A stretch of 64,000 bases of DNA from Cristatella mucedo. Lineage: Eukaryota; Bryozoa; Phylactolaemata; Cristatellidae. This document shows positions 11,529 to 22,459 of this stretch, one piece after another. Location: contig WPIO01000036.1 in assembly GCA_009760855.2 (NCBI GenBank), positions 2,284,001 through 2,348,000 of the forward strand, given 5' to 3'. Numbering within the stretch: position 1 is the first letter of the stretch; every line of letters starts with the position of its first letter. The notes beneath the pieces were generated by a model that made no database searches, was not told where the DNA came from, and was given only the letters and a program-made list of their open reading frames with translations. The translations under genes and the position numbers were made by a program.

Positions 11529-12470
11529 CACACACACGCACACACATACATACACATACAAGAGAGAGAGAGAGAGAGAGATGGAGAGAGAGAGAGAGAG
11601 CCGGGTTCGTCTGCATCACTAAAGTTGGCTGTCCCAGCAGAGCACGATGACCCGTGGTATGCCAACAAGGCTCGCCGATGAGCTTCTGCAGCATCCGCCA
11701 CTATCAGACCGCCGCCGCCACTGCTACCGCTACCGAACCCGCCGCCGCCGCCGCCTCCGCCGCCGCACAAACACTGCACCGACACGGCCGCCAAGTAGGG
11801 GGCTAGGTGGCGGAGGCGCTAGCTCTGCAAACTATAGCTTTTATTGTGTATTTGAAAGTGCAGCCTACCGCAAATCTGACAGTGCTAACCGAGGATTTTT
11901 CTTGGACCTATCACCATGGTAAGAGGCAGGTCGCCGTCATCCCGTGGGGCAAAGAAAGAATAGCGAATCGCCCTGGGGCGAGTTTTCCCTTTGACAGCCC
12001 CCACCCATTCTACGTCCACTGTTTGCTCCAGATTGCGCGTGCTCGCGTGAGGCGATGCCTCGAGCCAGCGATGGTGCATCCATCTCTGCAGAACGCCGAT
12101 CCGACACCTCCTCTGCCATCTCCCGAGCGGTTCGTTTTCGCCTGAGTCCTACTTCTACTTCCGCTCTGAGATTCGAGAGCTCGGCGGTGGCGGTACGCAG
12201 CAGCAGCAGCAGCGACCGTCGTCTCCCGCCGCTGATCGCTTCGTGGGCCGCTGCCGCGGCGGCAGATTCCCAACTTCGGCGTGCGGGTCTCCCGCGCTCT
12301 TCGGCAGCAGCGGGAAGACGACTTACCTGACGTCGTTGGTAATCGACTTTACGTGCGATCACCTCGTTTACTGAAGTTGCGTCCATCACCCTCTCCACGT
12401 GAGCTGACGACAGAGAGTAGTCGCGGAACGTGCCGATCACGCGTTTGCCGTCGGGAAAATGAGGCAGCAT
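4894..12470 (-). CDS. ODC: Second ornithine decarboxylase-family gene, 5' part only (runs off left edge)
   Basis: Gene-level entry. Three coding exons on the minus strand (12470-12327, 5275-5179, 4970-4894) encode the N-terminal third of a second ODC-family protein. The exon boundaries share phases with the right-hand gene, and exons 2 and 3 have identical lengths. PFY|AVK with the PLP lysine and FDCASK with the Asp are both present, so this copy has no lesion in the part seen. I find no exon 4-like sequence (DRIIYAN / MTFD region) between 4893 and 1, so it lies outside the window. The two start codons are 44 kb apart, head-to-tail. Intron 1 (7 kb) carries LINE A, LINE B, an unclassified repeat and a GA microsatellite. 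Confidence 0.87.
5179..5275 (-). CDS. ODC: ODC-like gene 2, coding exon 2
   Basis: 97 nt from a CTTCAG|GGCG acceptor to a TACG|GTCAGT donor. It encodes [32 protein letters not shown]. It differs from exon 2 of the right-hand gene by conservative changes only, with identical length and phases. Confidence 0.9.
5276..5714. other. Intron 1 of ODC-like gene 2, proximal part
   Basis: Follows exon 2 upstream. No recognisable coding exon or repeat family. Confidence 0.4.
5715..7207 (+). mobile_element. LINE family A, 5'-truncated copy with long RT frame
   Basis: Starts in the RT near SSLALELI/GFRANHSTES. Frames around 5777-5935 (LLDLSAAFDTIDHKVLLERL) and 5935-6978 (347 aa) encode RT motifs, with GVPQGSVLGPVLF and the thumb and C-terminal domain to TFKRNLKTHLFRTAFSGSL. 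One frameshift at about 5935 near LQWFRSYLSGR. The catalytic YADD box reads YAED at 6115-6126. It ends with the hairpin and ATT repeats at 7200. Lies in intron 1 of ODC-like gene 2. Confidence 0.93.
7208..7889. other. Intronic, nothing recognised
   Basis: No open frame of note and no repeat family I can identify. Confidence 0.4.
7890..8560 (-). mobile_element. Old LINE A-like remnant
   Basis: 7930-8075 matches the LINE A 3' UTR on the minus strand (ATGGTTAGTGGCAGCGTGC...). 8160-8215 matches the ADRFSQFFVEKIDKIRES segment before the RT, and 8340-8530 matches the endonuclease-RT linker seen again at 16955-17115. Strongly diverged and rearranged. Confidence 0.6.
8808..9349 (+). repeat. Unclassified dispersed repeat R1, copy 1
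   Basis: About 540 bp clearly homologous and co-oriented with 59690-60205 (for example TTAGAGTCTCAAAGATTAGA and GTGAGCGAGCTCACTTCCCT occur in both). No protein, tRNA-like promoter or terminal repeats recognised. In this copy a LINE B fragment follows directly. Confidence 0.8.
9350..10132 (+). mobile_element. LINE family B, 3' end copy
   Basis: Encodes NFKSFIHKTAPAASHHVRSL, LPKKATRSLQQT, LHQFQPVRALRSC and RSFSSAGPRLWN, then a stop. The 3' UTR (CTCTCCAGCGTAACACCCAC) and ATTAC-type tail end at about 10132. Inside intron 1 of ODC-like gene 2. Confidence 0.9.
10133..11430. other. Intronic, GC-rich, poly(C) tracts, no gene recognised
   Basis: Contains C tracts at about 10269-10278 and 10641-10651 and a GGC-rich stretch near 10878. 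Open frames of 80-112 codons are present on both strands, with no recognisable domain. Confidence 0.4.
11437..11602. repeat. (GA)n microsatellite
   Basis: Near-pure GA repeats with an internal CACACA/TACACA segment at 11527-11560. All long frames across it (serine/leucine or arginine/glutamate strings) are compositional. Confidence 0.95.
11603..12326. other. Start of intron 1 of ODC-like gene 2; GCC-rich stretch
   Basis: GCC-rich around 11700-11770, otherwise GC-rich unique sequence directly downstream of the exon 1 donor. No other feature recognised. Confidence 0.4.
12327..12470 (-). CDS. ODC: ODC-like gene 2, coding exon 1
   Basis: 48 codons from an ATG at 12470 to a consensus CAG|GTAAGT donor. 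It encodes MLPHFPDGKRVIGTFRDYSL, then VERVMDATSVNEVIARKVDY and QRRQ. It is ten residues longer at the N-terminus than the right-hand paralogue. The frame is also open upstream from a GTG at 12491, but the ATG is the normal eukaryotic choice. Two imperfect 86-bp direct repeats lie 105-280 bp upstream. Confidence 0.8.
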
Positions 12471-12574
12471 GCTTCTCTTGAGTTGTGGCACACGGTTAGG
12501 TGGCGGTCAGTGGTGGCAGCAATCTCGTTTAGCTCTGCAACGGAGCAGCTCTCAGGCTAGCCGCGATATTAGCC

Positions 12575-12748
12575 TTGCCTTAGTGGGGTTGACTAGGGCG
12601 CCTAGTACAGACCCAGCTCCTGACTCACCTAGCTCAGGTTAGAATGGAGCTTTATGCAGGTTGTCTTAGCGGGCTCGACTTGGACAGCTAGTACAAGCCC
12701 GGCTCCTGGTCTACCCGCTGAAGTTAGAATGAAGCCTGGTGCAGACGT
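12575..12748. repeat. Two imperfect 86-bp direct repeats upstream of ODC-like gene 2
   Basis: Units at 12575-12660 and 12661-12748 share CTAGTACA, CCGGCTCCTG / CCAGCTCCTG and AGTTAGAATG / GGTTAGAATG blocks. They lie 105-280 bp upstream of the ATG, so they may belong to the promoter or 5' UTR. Confidence 0.65.
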
Positions 12749-12871
12749 TGCGGTCGGGATGTGCACCGACTAATATGCTGAAGTAGAAATAGCAGCCGCG
12801 CGCGAGGTCAGGAGGAGAGAGGAGAGAGAATATAAGGAGACGAGTGACAGAGCTTAGGGGGCGACAGCTTG

Positions 12872-13081
12872 TAATGTAATGTAATGTAATGTATCTCCGT
12901 CAGTAACTCCACAAAGTCATAAAGACCATGTGGGTGTTACGCAGGAGAGTTTTATATAGCGCACTCACAGCCTAAGCGGCTTTCGGTACGCATTCGGTAG
13001 CCAACTGACTTCGTCTCACGCAACAAAGAGAAAGTGGGAAGCATAGCAGAGTTAGGAGAGCAGTTGAGGTAGTGAGTAGCT
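12872..13081 (-). mobile_element. LINE family B 3' end (about 210 bp)
   Basis: Starts with four GTAAT units and the B 3' UTR. It is 5'-truncated after the LRETKSVG-coding part. Upstream of ODC-like gene 2. Confidence 0.9.
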
Positions 13082-13276
13082 TGGGTAGTCGAGAAGAGGC
13101 TACGCCCCGAGAGCTCGGGGCTGCAGCTTGGTAGTCGATGCGAGACTACGCTTCCAGAGCACGAGAGGCGAACCTACGGCGACAGACAGCTAAGTGCAAC
13201 TTAGACTGGCAGTTGTGTTCTGCCGGCTACTCAGTTAGCTGCTCGTATCGTGGGGTGCTGTAGCGACGCGCGCATT

Positions 13277-13510
13277 GGGTAGTTAGTTATACTCGGACTT
13301 CGGGAGTTCGCTCAGTTAACTACGTCGGTCCGGTACACGCCGCGTAAACGCGTAGGGTAGTTATTATAGTCGGGCTTCGGGAGTTCGAGCAGTTAGCTCC
13401 GTCGGACCGATACGCGCCGCGTAAACGCACAGGGTAGTTGGTTATACTCGGGCTTCGGGGGTTCGCGAAGTTAACTCCGTTGGTCCGGTGCGCGTCTCGT
13501 AAAGCGCTTG
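13277..13510. repeat. Tandem repeat, three units of about 78 bp
   Basis: Units begin GGGTAGTTAGTTATACTCGG (13277), 13355 and 13432. Each ends in a CCGCGTAAACGC-like block. Confidence 0.85.
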
Positions 13511-14265
13511 CGCCGGCGCGTAACCACTACTAACAGGCCCACAGTAAACTATTGCTTTCGGCAACCAGTTGTGGCCGCCTGTGTTTTAACCGCACTGCAG
13601 CACTGTATCCCACAGTCCACCGGTGGAGAACCGGGAGACGAGCTTCTACGCGGTTACAGCTCTAGGTTAGTGCATAGCTCGGCAGATGGACAGAATCTCG
13701 CCATTTATCTGCTGCGCGTGGGCGGCGGTCTACGTCATCATTCCGATGTGTCGCCTCCTCTGGGCTTGGGTGCGGGCGCCAGGTTGACCTGCCGTTAGCC
13801 GCTTGAGTCGTTTGAGGTAACGTGAATACCAAAATGACTGGGTCATGAGCGACGGTGGCACGCGGAGGCGGCTTGATGGCAGCAAAGCCGATTGCTGACA
13901 TTAAATCCGCCGCCATGGCTTGCTGACACGCCCACCGCGGCCATCCTGCACTTGGCTTATTCGAGCTTCTGCCCGCTAGCTAGCCTCCTGAGGCCGACCG
14001 GCAGTGTCCTACGCTCGGCCGATCGATCATCGCTAGTCGCCCGTGAGCCGCAGTCACTCGTCCAGTCCAGACGAACGCTACAGAAGCGGCTCGCTCAAGT
14101 GCTCGGCAGCAGCTGCTGCTAGCAAAAACCAGCCAATTGCAGCAGAGTTCGTCTCTAGCAGAGGTCATCAGCAGCAGAGCTGGTGCACCCAGTCATCTGA
14201 ACCGCCTCGACGCCGGCACTGACGTACCACTTGCAGGTGGTGAGACAAGGAAAACGACACCCTTG
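13511..14265. other. Intergenic, nothing recognised
   Basis: Short frames only on both strands, no known repeat or domain. Confidence 0.4.
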
Positions 14266-15300
14266 TGAACGTCGATCTACTGCAAAACTCTGCATCTAGG
14301 CTTGCCTGTCCTGAGCATCACAATTGCCACGTCACACCACTTCCACTACCAGTCAAGCTAAGCAAAACTTAATGGTCTTTTCAGAAATTTGACTCCTAAT
14401 TAATCTCGATGAATAAGTGTAAATGCAAGTCAATCTAACATACACTTCTGCGAGAAAAGGCTGACGATTCAAAACTGAGCGTGACTTTGAACTCTCTCTG
14501 CATGACAAAAAATGCACTCAAAACTCTAATCTTCAATATCCTGCAAAGCAGTGGCTTTATTTAGACAACAATTTCTTGTACAATACGATGTTATGGTGGG
14601 CTAGAACTGAATCAGAACTTTACTATAAACGTGGGAAAATGTTCAAGCTGTACGAATATTTTTCGATAGATCGACACCCTTTCGAGTGTCGATCTACCGA
14701 AAAACTTTGCAGCTTAGCTCAGTGGTCACGAGCGTGGCAGCTGACACACCACACTACTTCTCGCAGACCTGCACTGGCTTACAACCTAGCCGGGTACTCA
14801 CCTCAAGATTCTATCACTCACTTTTAGCTCCTTTGATTCTTCGGCCTTAGCCTACCTATCAGAACTCACTCCCCATCAGACTACGCGCCGTACCACCTCC
14901 TTTTCTAGCCGTATCCTTCAGCTCTGCCTCATGCGAAAATCGAATTCTTTGGAAACCACGCCTGTAGGTCGTATTCTCTCAAAACCATGAATGACCCGAC
15001 TGATGCCACGACATCCCCGAACGTAACGACATTTAAAAAGAAGCAAAATCAATCGCAGCTGTTGATCGCAGCATGTAGTGGGGGTCCTTGTGATTCGTTC
15101 TTTGTGGGCTTTTGTGTGCTGATACTGCACACGCTACCACTAATCCTTTTTTACATATCAGCTTTGTGGATGTCATCTCTAATAATGTTGTGCTTGTTGG
15201 CATTGAGTATGTTACCACTAGCCACTCAACCTCGCTTTCTTTACATCAAGTGTCGGCAAACGCTCGGGCTACTAGAGTACTTCAGATCAAGCAGGCACAC
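14266..15300 (+). mobile_element. Old LINE A-like remnants (subfamily with longer 3' UTR)
   Basis: 14280-14365 and 14690-15060 both encode decayed LINE A thumb/C-terminal sequence (QNSA-, LLADLHWL-, YSLKTMN-like). The part about 14366-14690 is unrelated and ends in a 10-bp-stem hairpin at 14668-14695. The 3' UTR at 15080-15290 resembles that of the 28.7-kb copy. Confidence 0.65.
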
Positions 15301-16385
15301 TAGGCCGAGCAGCCAAGCCCACATCACGGGCCTGCGGAGTGGGCGTGACCAGACGGACGACGGACGCACAGATACGTACGGCAATTATAGGGGTAGACGT
15401 ATATCATTCCTCCCCGGTCAGGCACTTTTGTTCCATGCAAGCGCTTGACGTCAGTGACAAAAATAAACACGGGCCACATCTTCAGCTGCAGCCAGCAGTA
15501 ATGAAGGAGAAAAACCGATCAAATTCAATTAGGCCTGATCCAGCGTTAAAAAACTCGGTACGTCAGGCCGAACTAGATTACAAAATGGGCCGCATCTGGC
15601 ATAAAGACCGAAATTTGCTGACCTTGGCTTTACAACATAGTGAACAGAAGAGATTAAGTTCTCTGTTGGTTAAGTTCACCACACTAGCGCAATACTAAAG
15701 CATCTCTCCGCTTTGTCAAGCCAAGTGACGAATGTGTCGACGTTAGACGGAGACCTCTTCACGAGCGGTGCAGTTGAGCAGGTGGAGGAAATCGGGTGCT
15801 ATATGTAGTCTGTGTGCGGGAGAAAACTCCTGAGCCCAAAAGCAGCTAGCATTTCTTGTCCGCTGCAGAATTCTCTTCCGAAAATGTAAGTTCTTCCAAA
15901 CATCGTATGCGGAAACCAATACAGCCGAGGCTTCTTTAAAGCTCATATGTTTGTTGTCTAGCAGTAGGGCGTTAAAAACTACGTACCTATGGACATCCAC
16001 TCCCTTGCTGCCATGGGAGGGAGCAGCGACGTCAGAGGCATCGTTACATTCTCCGGCAGCTGGTAACCTGCCTATAAGGCAAGATCGTGCGCACCCGTTA
16101 TTTCTTCGTTATCATCGTCATTCAAATGCATTCCTATTTGCCAGAGCCCGTCAATGGTGCATTAACAAAAGAACAGCGCCACGTGGCCGGCTCAAAGACC
16201 GAGACAGGTGGCCCGTTCGATTGGTATTCGCAGCATTGTCTCGAACCACCGGGCTCACCTCCCTCAAGCACAGCTGTAAATATCTCTAACTTAGCGGTGC
16301 TTAGGCGTGTTCTAGAGCCGGTGACCTATCTTAACGTTTTTTTGGAACTCTTGCTCGACGTGCAATAATTTCCTGACAAAATATG
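15301..16385. other. Intergenic, nothing recognised
   Basis: A short A-hairpin-like piece (AGAGATTAAGTTCTCTG) at about 15650-15665. Otherwise only short open frames without recognisable domains. Confidence 0.4.
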
Positions 16386-16389
16386 ACTG

Positions 16390-16950
16390 AATCGCTGAAA
16401 AAGGCATGGACCTGCTGGCCATGACCGACACCTAGTTAAAATCAGCTATCAGCCCAACCATCAACAACGCAAGCCAGACAGGGCTCTTCTACTTTTATAT
16501 GGCTATAGCAATCAAAACTGGCCGTTGGGTCAACGTTATCGCGTGCTCATCATTCAACATCAAGCCGTTTGTAGTCTTCTCGTAGCTGTCTTTGAATATC
16601 AATTTTTGAGTTAATCCAACAAAAAGCTACCAATGGTTACAGTAGTCTACCATTCTCCGAGTACCAATTCCTCCTTTTCTTAGATTATTTTTCTGACCTC
16701 ATTTTGATTGTGTGTGCATGAAATCAATTTTACCTGGTTGTTGTCGAATTTAACATTCATTTTAATAACTCACCTCGCTCCATCAGCACCAAATTTTGTG
16801 TGCTAACTGACTCGCTTTCTCCTGTGACCCTTGTACATGCTGCTACTTATATCAATGGTCATACACTCGATTACATTTTCTCCGGCAGCTATACGCCATC
16901 ATCACCCATAAGTAACAAATTCTGCTCGTCTGACCACATGAAGATCTCAT
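16390..16950 (+). mobile_element. LINE A endonuclease (APE) fragment, plus strand
   Basis: Broken frames read LLAMTDTWLKSAISP-like (catalytic Glu region), then NGHTLDYIFSG-like and SNKFCSSDH-like text. It abuts a minus-strand copy of the same region. Confidence 0.6.
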
Positions 16951-17625
16951 GATCATCAGACCATCAGATTTACGATCTGCAGTGGTCCTCAAATGCCTGT
17001 CGATGGGCTGTTGGTCCTGATATTGTATCTGCTTTTTCAAGCTTACGCTTAGTAGACCTTGCTATTTTAAGGTCTCAGGTAAACCATAAGCCGTCTGAGC
17101 GAGGGCACACAGTGCGTGTAGTCAGAGGTGCAAACTCGTCAAGCATGTCAGCTAGCAATCTGTGCTGTAGCAATCGACTAATGATGACAGGTCGGAAGGG
17201 ACATTGAGCAGCTGAGGCGAAGAGAATATTCTCGCGCCGATAGCATTGATGCTCAGGGTCTTAAGGTTTTGTGATTCACGAGAGACTTCGGACGGGGAAG
17301 GAGGGCACAAATATTATAAAAGGGCAGACGTATACGAAGTCTGAATGAGATCTGCATGTGGTCAGGCAAGCAGAATTTGGTAATAATAGGTGATGGTAAC
17401 GGGCAGTTAAAGGAGAAAACGTGGTCAAGTGTGTGACCCTTGATGTGAGTGGGGCTACGCACTGGAGCCGCAAGAGACCATGAATCAGCCAGTGCACGTG
17501 ATAAATTCGGTGCTCGATAAGTTGTCAAAAGAATGTCGAAATAGCCAATAATGAGGAAATATCTATCTATTGCATATAAAATCAAAATGTGATCAGAGAT
17601 TTCTGAGTTAACTGAGAACTGGGTA
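16951..17625 (-). mobile_element. LINE A endonuclease and linker fragment, minus strand
   Basis: 17585-17253 minus encodes FLIIGYFDILLTTYRAPNLS, HIKGHTLDHVFSF and KFCLPDHMQISF (APE C-terminal half with GDFN and SDH boxes decayed). 17115-16955 encodes DLKIARSTKRKLEKADTIS, the linker before the RT. Inverted relative to 16390-16950. Confidence 0.65.
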
Positions 17626-18050
17626 ACTGGGGGACGCTAAAATACTGCCTCTATCGGCAAAACCATGTCAGACGACCTTAAGATGAGGTCGGCAAACTCC
17701 GGCCTTTAGGCCAGATCCGGCCTAGATAGTGCTCCAGTCCGGCCTGGCGGCCCCCACGGTCACGTATAGAGGAATTTGGCCTAATTGAGTCGTCGCCTTT
17801 TCTTCCCCTTTACTGTAGAGGCACTTTGCCTTACAAGCACGAGCACGAGCCTGGATCCCTCGGTAGATTGTTTGGGGCTCGTGCGCTCGATGGCTTCGCC
17901 GCGACGAAGGCGAACCCTCACAAGCGATTTGTGGTGTTGACGACGACGGCTGTATTGTATGGTACGCAGACAAACTCGAAGTGAGCGAGCGGATGAAGGA
18001 TGAAGCCGTCGTGGAAGCAGCTACGGAGAGCAAGTAAGACAGAGAAAGAA
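17626..18050. other. Intergenic; GGCC-rich motif, possible hAT-type end
   Basis: 17686-17750 has GGTCGGCAAACTCCGGCC-like sequence with repeated CCGGCC/GGCC blocks, resembling hAT MITE ends, but no partner end was found. Confidence 0.25.
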
Positions 18051-18150
18051 GAAGAGAAGAGAAAAGAAAGAAGAGAAAGTGAAGAGAAGAGAAAGTAAAA
18101 GAAAGAAGAGAAATTGAAGAGAAGAGAAAGTAAAAGAAAGAAGAGAAATT
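18051..18150. repeat. Purine-rich tandem repeat, 30-35 bp units
   Basis: Two near-identical 35-bp units at 18081-18115 and 18116-18150, with a shorter variant at 18051-18080, all A/G on the plus strand. Confidence 0.85.
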
Positions 18151-18650
18151 GAGCGAGAAGAAAGGGGAGCGAGTGGCTGGCGTGAGTACAGGCCCACGCA
18201 CAGGCAGAACGTATCTTTCTGCAGGGCAAGCGGGTCACGCGACCACAGCTGGGCCGCGGCCGATCAATCTTAGTCAGCCGATACTGTCCAACTGCAGCTC
18301 CTAATGAGACAGTACTTGGCGTGATCGTTGGCCGGGCGGAGTGGTATGAGTCCGGCTGGGGCGGAACAGCGTTGCGGGCGTAGCCACGCCCGCAGCTTTT
18401 TGCTTTTAGTTAAGAGCCAACTGTTATTGTGCTTGATCTTGCTTCGAGCGTTTCTCAGTATGATTTTATAACCCTGACTTATCTTTGGTCACGGCGAGCT
18501 GCTGCAGCCCTTAGCCGGGACGGATTTTCGCCAGAAAGTGTTAATGAGTGCAAACGGGTGTGCCAGCGGGGGAAGTAGGAGAGAGGAATGGCATGCAGTT
18601 TTTTTAAGGCTCGTAAGGGCAGAGCAGTTGAAGACGTTCCGACTGTCAGG

Positions 18651-18915
18651 GTAATGTAATGTAATGTATCTCTGTCAGTGACTCCACAAAGTCATAAAGA
18701 CCATGTGGGTGTTACGCAGGAGAGTTTTGTATAGCGAACTCACAGCCTAAGCGGCTTTCGGTACGCATTCGGTAGCTAACAGACCGTCTCACGCAACAAA
18801 GAGAAAGTGGGAAGCATAGCTGAGTCAGGAGAGCAAATGAGGTAGTGAATAGCATAGAAGTAGCAGCTCAGGACCGCTGAAAAGGATATGCCAAAGTCGG
18901 CAGTAGGAGAGAGAG
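18651..18915 (-). mobile_element. LINE family B 3' end
   Basis: GTAAT-unit tail, B 3' UTR and decayed LRETKSVG / NCYFYATH-coding region on the minus strand. Truncated at about 18915. Confidence 0.9.
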
Positions 18916-19689
18916 TAGGGTGTGACGTCAAGCGCGCGTCAAATGGTTGCCTCCACTACCGACTCGAGCGAGCCTTCGGGATTGAGACCGACTACGGGAG
19001 GCCCTGCTGCAGTAAGTAAGTACTTTACTTAAATAGTACCGTCGTCTTAGAGATTCTCACGTAACTAGAGACAATCGGCGCATCCGAAAATAGGCCCTGC
19101 CAGTAAACTGTGCTTCGGCAGTTCGTCTCCGGGCGCTCAATTCCCTTGGAACGCCTCCGGTCGTATGCGTTATTGGCTCATATGCTCTGTTGAACTGCGT
19201 TTTAAAAAATATTCGTAATTATTTGTGAGTAAATTTGCTGCATATTACAAAAACTTCACTGCCGTGACGTTCTTATCAGGAACATGGAAGCCCACGTGCA
19301 GGCATTCGAAACAATGTCTGTTATATGGGAGAAACGGCTGCGTAAGGGCGACTACATCCGTGTTCCGAAACTCGCCCAGTGCGATGCAGCTCTCGTCGAC
19401 ACCGAAGAATGCATCAGCGTGTTGTCAACCCTGCGGAATGAGCGACTTTTCTTCGAAATCTTCGGAATCTTGGGGCTTCGCTGATGTGTGCTCTCATTCG
19501 CAGGAGTGCAAAATTGTCAGGGCTCCTTTTGACTTTACCTATGACGCCGCCCACTCTGTTGTACAATTGGGGTTGATTGAGCAACGGGCTGCGGGCGTTT
19601 TATTTTACAAGTTTACTTCTTGCACTGCTCTCATTTACCTCTACCGTCAGCTGCCACAGGCTCAGTTTCCAATGTTGTTGGCCCGTGCC
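18916..19689. other. Intergenic; 186-codon frame of unknown nature
   Basis: An open frame on the plus strand, 19225-19785, runs into LINE A sequence (ADRFSQFFVQKIDKIR) at its end. The earlier part (HSKQCLLYGRNGC, CSHSQECKIVR) is not recognised and may be unsampled LINE A sequence. Confidence 0.35.
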
Positions 19690-20536
19690 AAGCGTGCGAT
19701 AGCCGATCGCTTCTCTCAATTCTTTGTGCAGAAGATAGACAAGATCAGAAAATACATCCCTGCGATGACAACATCCCCACTATAATGCTGTTCCCAGATT
19801 CCTGGCTGCACCTCAATGTCTACATTTAAGCGAGTCACTAGTGATCTAGTTCTGAAGTTTGTATCTCAATCACAGAAGACAACAAGTCCTCTGGACCCTA
19901 TTCCCACTGTCCTGCTCCTACGTTGCATTGATCTGCTGATGCCATGCATAACTAACATCATTAATATGTCATTAGCCTCAGGTCATGTCCCAGAACCTTT
20001 CAAAAAAGCCAATTCACGAGACAGCTACACTAGACCAAGATAACTTTAGCAACTACCGCCCAGTTTCTCTTCTACCATTCCTATCAAAGACACTGGAACG
20101 GGTAGTGGCAGACAAGCTGAACTCATATATCGAAATCTCACACCTTGCTAGTAAGTTGCAGTCTGGCTTTAGAGCTAGTCACTCCACAGAGTCAGCATTG
20201 CTCATGTTATACAACGACCTTCTAAGGAATGCACACATGTGTAGAGTGTCTCTGCTTGCTTTGCTTGATCTTTCGGCAGCTTTTGATACCGTAAATCACA
20301 AAAGTTCGTCTAGAGCGCCTCTCATCTCGCCTGGGCATCGCTGGCACTGCTCTGCAGTGGTTCGGGTCCTAACTCAGTGGGAGATTTAAGAATATTGACG
20401 TGAATGGACAAAGATCGTCTGAAGTACCCCTGAAATATGGAGTACCTCAGGGCTCCGTGCTAGGTCCGGTTCTTTTCACGGTTTATACTCTCCCTCTTGC
20501 TGATGTGATTGCCAAGCACAATCTAGGCTTTCACTT
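19690..20536 (+). mobile_element. LINE family A, left half, interrupted by LINE B
   Basis: Encodes ADRFSQFFVQKIDKIRKYIP, NYRPVSLLPFLSKTLERVV, LLALLDLSAAFDTVNHK and GVPQGSVLGPVLF. It stops inside the RT at LGFH (20536). The rest resumes at 22460. Confidence 0.92.
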
Positions 20537-22459
20537 GTAATATAATGTATCTCCGTCAGTAACTCCACAAAGTCATAAAGACCATGTGGGTGTTACGCAG
20601 GAGAGTTTTGTATAGCACACTCACAGCCTAAGCGGCTTTCGGTACGCATTCGGCGGCCAACAGACTTCGTCTCACGCAACAAAGAGAAAGTGGGAAGCAT
20701 AGCAGAGTTAGGAGAGCAGTTTAGGTTGTGAGTAGCATAGAAGTAGCAGTTCAGGACCGCTGAAAAAGAAGTGCCATAGTCGGCAGTTGGAGAGTAGATG
20801 TCGTTGCGTAAGAATTGTGGAAGCGAGTTCCACAGTCTAGGACCTGCAGAGCTAAAGCTTCTGTCGCCAACTGTCTTTAAGCGGAGGAATGGGACGGCTA
20901 ATTTATTGTCCACACAGGACCTGAGGGCGCGAACAGGCTGAAACTGATGCAGCAGTTCAGCTAGGTTTGAAAGAGCCAAGCTGTGGCGGGCCTTGTGGGT
21001 CAGCGTAAGAACTTTGCTCTGTATCCTTTGCTCAACCGGCAACCATTCTAGCTCTTTCAGCAAGGAGACACGTGCTCAAACCACTGGGACTTGAAGACCA
21101 GCCTTGCAGCCATATTCATAGTCCGTTGTAGTGGCATAATAGCTTTCTTTGGTAGCCCAGCCAAAAGGGAATTACAATATTCAAGCCAAGACAGAACTAA
21201 AGAGCTAGTTAAATTTTTAACAGGCCACTGTGGGAGACAGCTTCTAACCTTGGATAGGGATCGTATGTGATGGCTAGCTGTAGAGGCAGTCTTCTAAATG
21301 AAGCTTTTGAAATTGAGGCAGCTGTCGAACACGACACCTAGATTACGAGCACGTGGTGAAGGTCGCACAATAGCATCGCCAATTAGAACGCAAAGCCTTT
21401 TAATCCAGCCACACGCTTAGGGTGTCCTATGAGAAGCAGTTCTGTTTTATCGTCATTTAATTTCAGGAAGTTTTCCGACATCCAGGATCGAATATCGGCA
21501 AGGCAAGCATTCAGTTTCTCAGTTGCTGCAGCAGATTCCGACGGTTTAAATGACAAATACAACTGAGTATCGTCAGCATAGAAGTGATATCCTATTCCAT
21601 GGGCCTTAATCACTTTTCCCAGAGGTTGCGTATAAATGGAGAACAGCAAGGGACCAAGTACAGACTCTTGAGGGACTCCACAGGTGACCCTTCTCATGTC
21701 TGAGACCTGACCCCCACACGACACGGATTGAATGCGATCAGACAAGTATGATTTAAACCATGCCAGTGCTTCGCTGCCAGACCGATCGTTGTTCTCAATC
21801 TTTCAAGCAGAGCTCCGTGATAAATGGTGTCGAAGGCAGCAGACAGATCTAGCAGAGCTAGGGCAGTGACATTCCCGTCGTCGTTGCCACGTAGAATGTC
21901 ATTGTTAACACGGAGGAGAGCAGTTTCAGTAGAGTGCTGCCTCTTGAACCCTGATTGAAATGTTTCTGACAATTCATTATTTTCAATATGTTCAACTAGC
22001 TGCTTAGCAACAATTTTTTCAGGAATCTTTGATAAGAACGGAAGCAGGGAAACTGGGCGATAGTTTGTTAGGACCTCTGTGTCTAATCCAGGCTTTTTAA
22101 CAATAGGTCTAACGATTGCCGATTTGAAGGACTTGGGGACGACCCCTTTTCCCAAAGAAGCATTAAAAATCTTGGTTATGGCAGGGCTAAGTTGGTTTGC
22201 AAGTGAAGTCCATAGAGATGAAGGTATAGGGTCTTCAGGAGACGAGCTCTTTTTGCTAGACCTTATTAAGGCAGCCACATCACAGGCAGAAACATCGGAG
22301 AACCTTTTAAGAAAGGTCACAGGTTGAGGAACGGCGATTGCTTTGGTCGGAGGGGGCTTAATGGAGGCACGAATGTTCAGCATTTTTTCAGTAAAGAAGG
22401 CTGAAAACTTTTTGGCTGAGCCCTTAATATCTAGGGAGTCAGACCTGGCAGCATTGGCC
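20537..22459 (-). mobile_element. LINE family B, 5'-truncated, nested in LINE A
   Basis: Minus strand: RT from VSACDVAALIRSSKKSSSPE (22383-21694), frameshift near 21770, then [16 protein letters not shown] and [14 protein letters not shown] (21745-21383), a TAG stop at 21294-21296, and the C-terminal RSFSSAGPRLWNSLPQFLRN region. Catalytic YADD intact. Inserted head-on into LINE A with at most 1 bp duplicated. Nearly identical by eye to 30947-32882. Confidence 0.93.

Noticed and set aside
11246-11794. 182-codon minus-strand frame of Ser/Leu repeats
   Set aside because: Translation of the GA/CT microsatellite.
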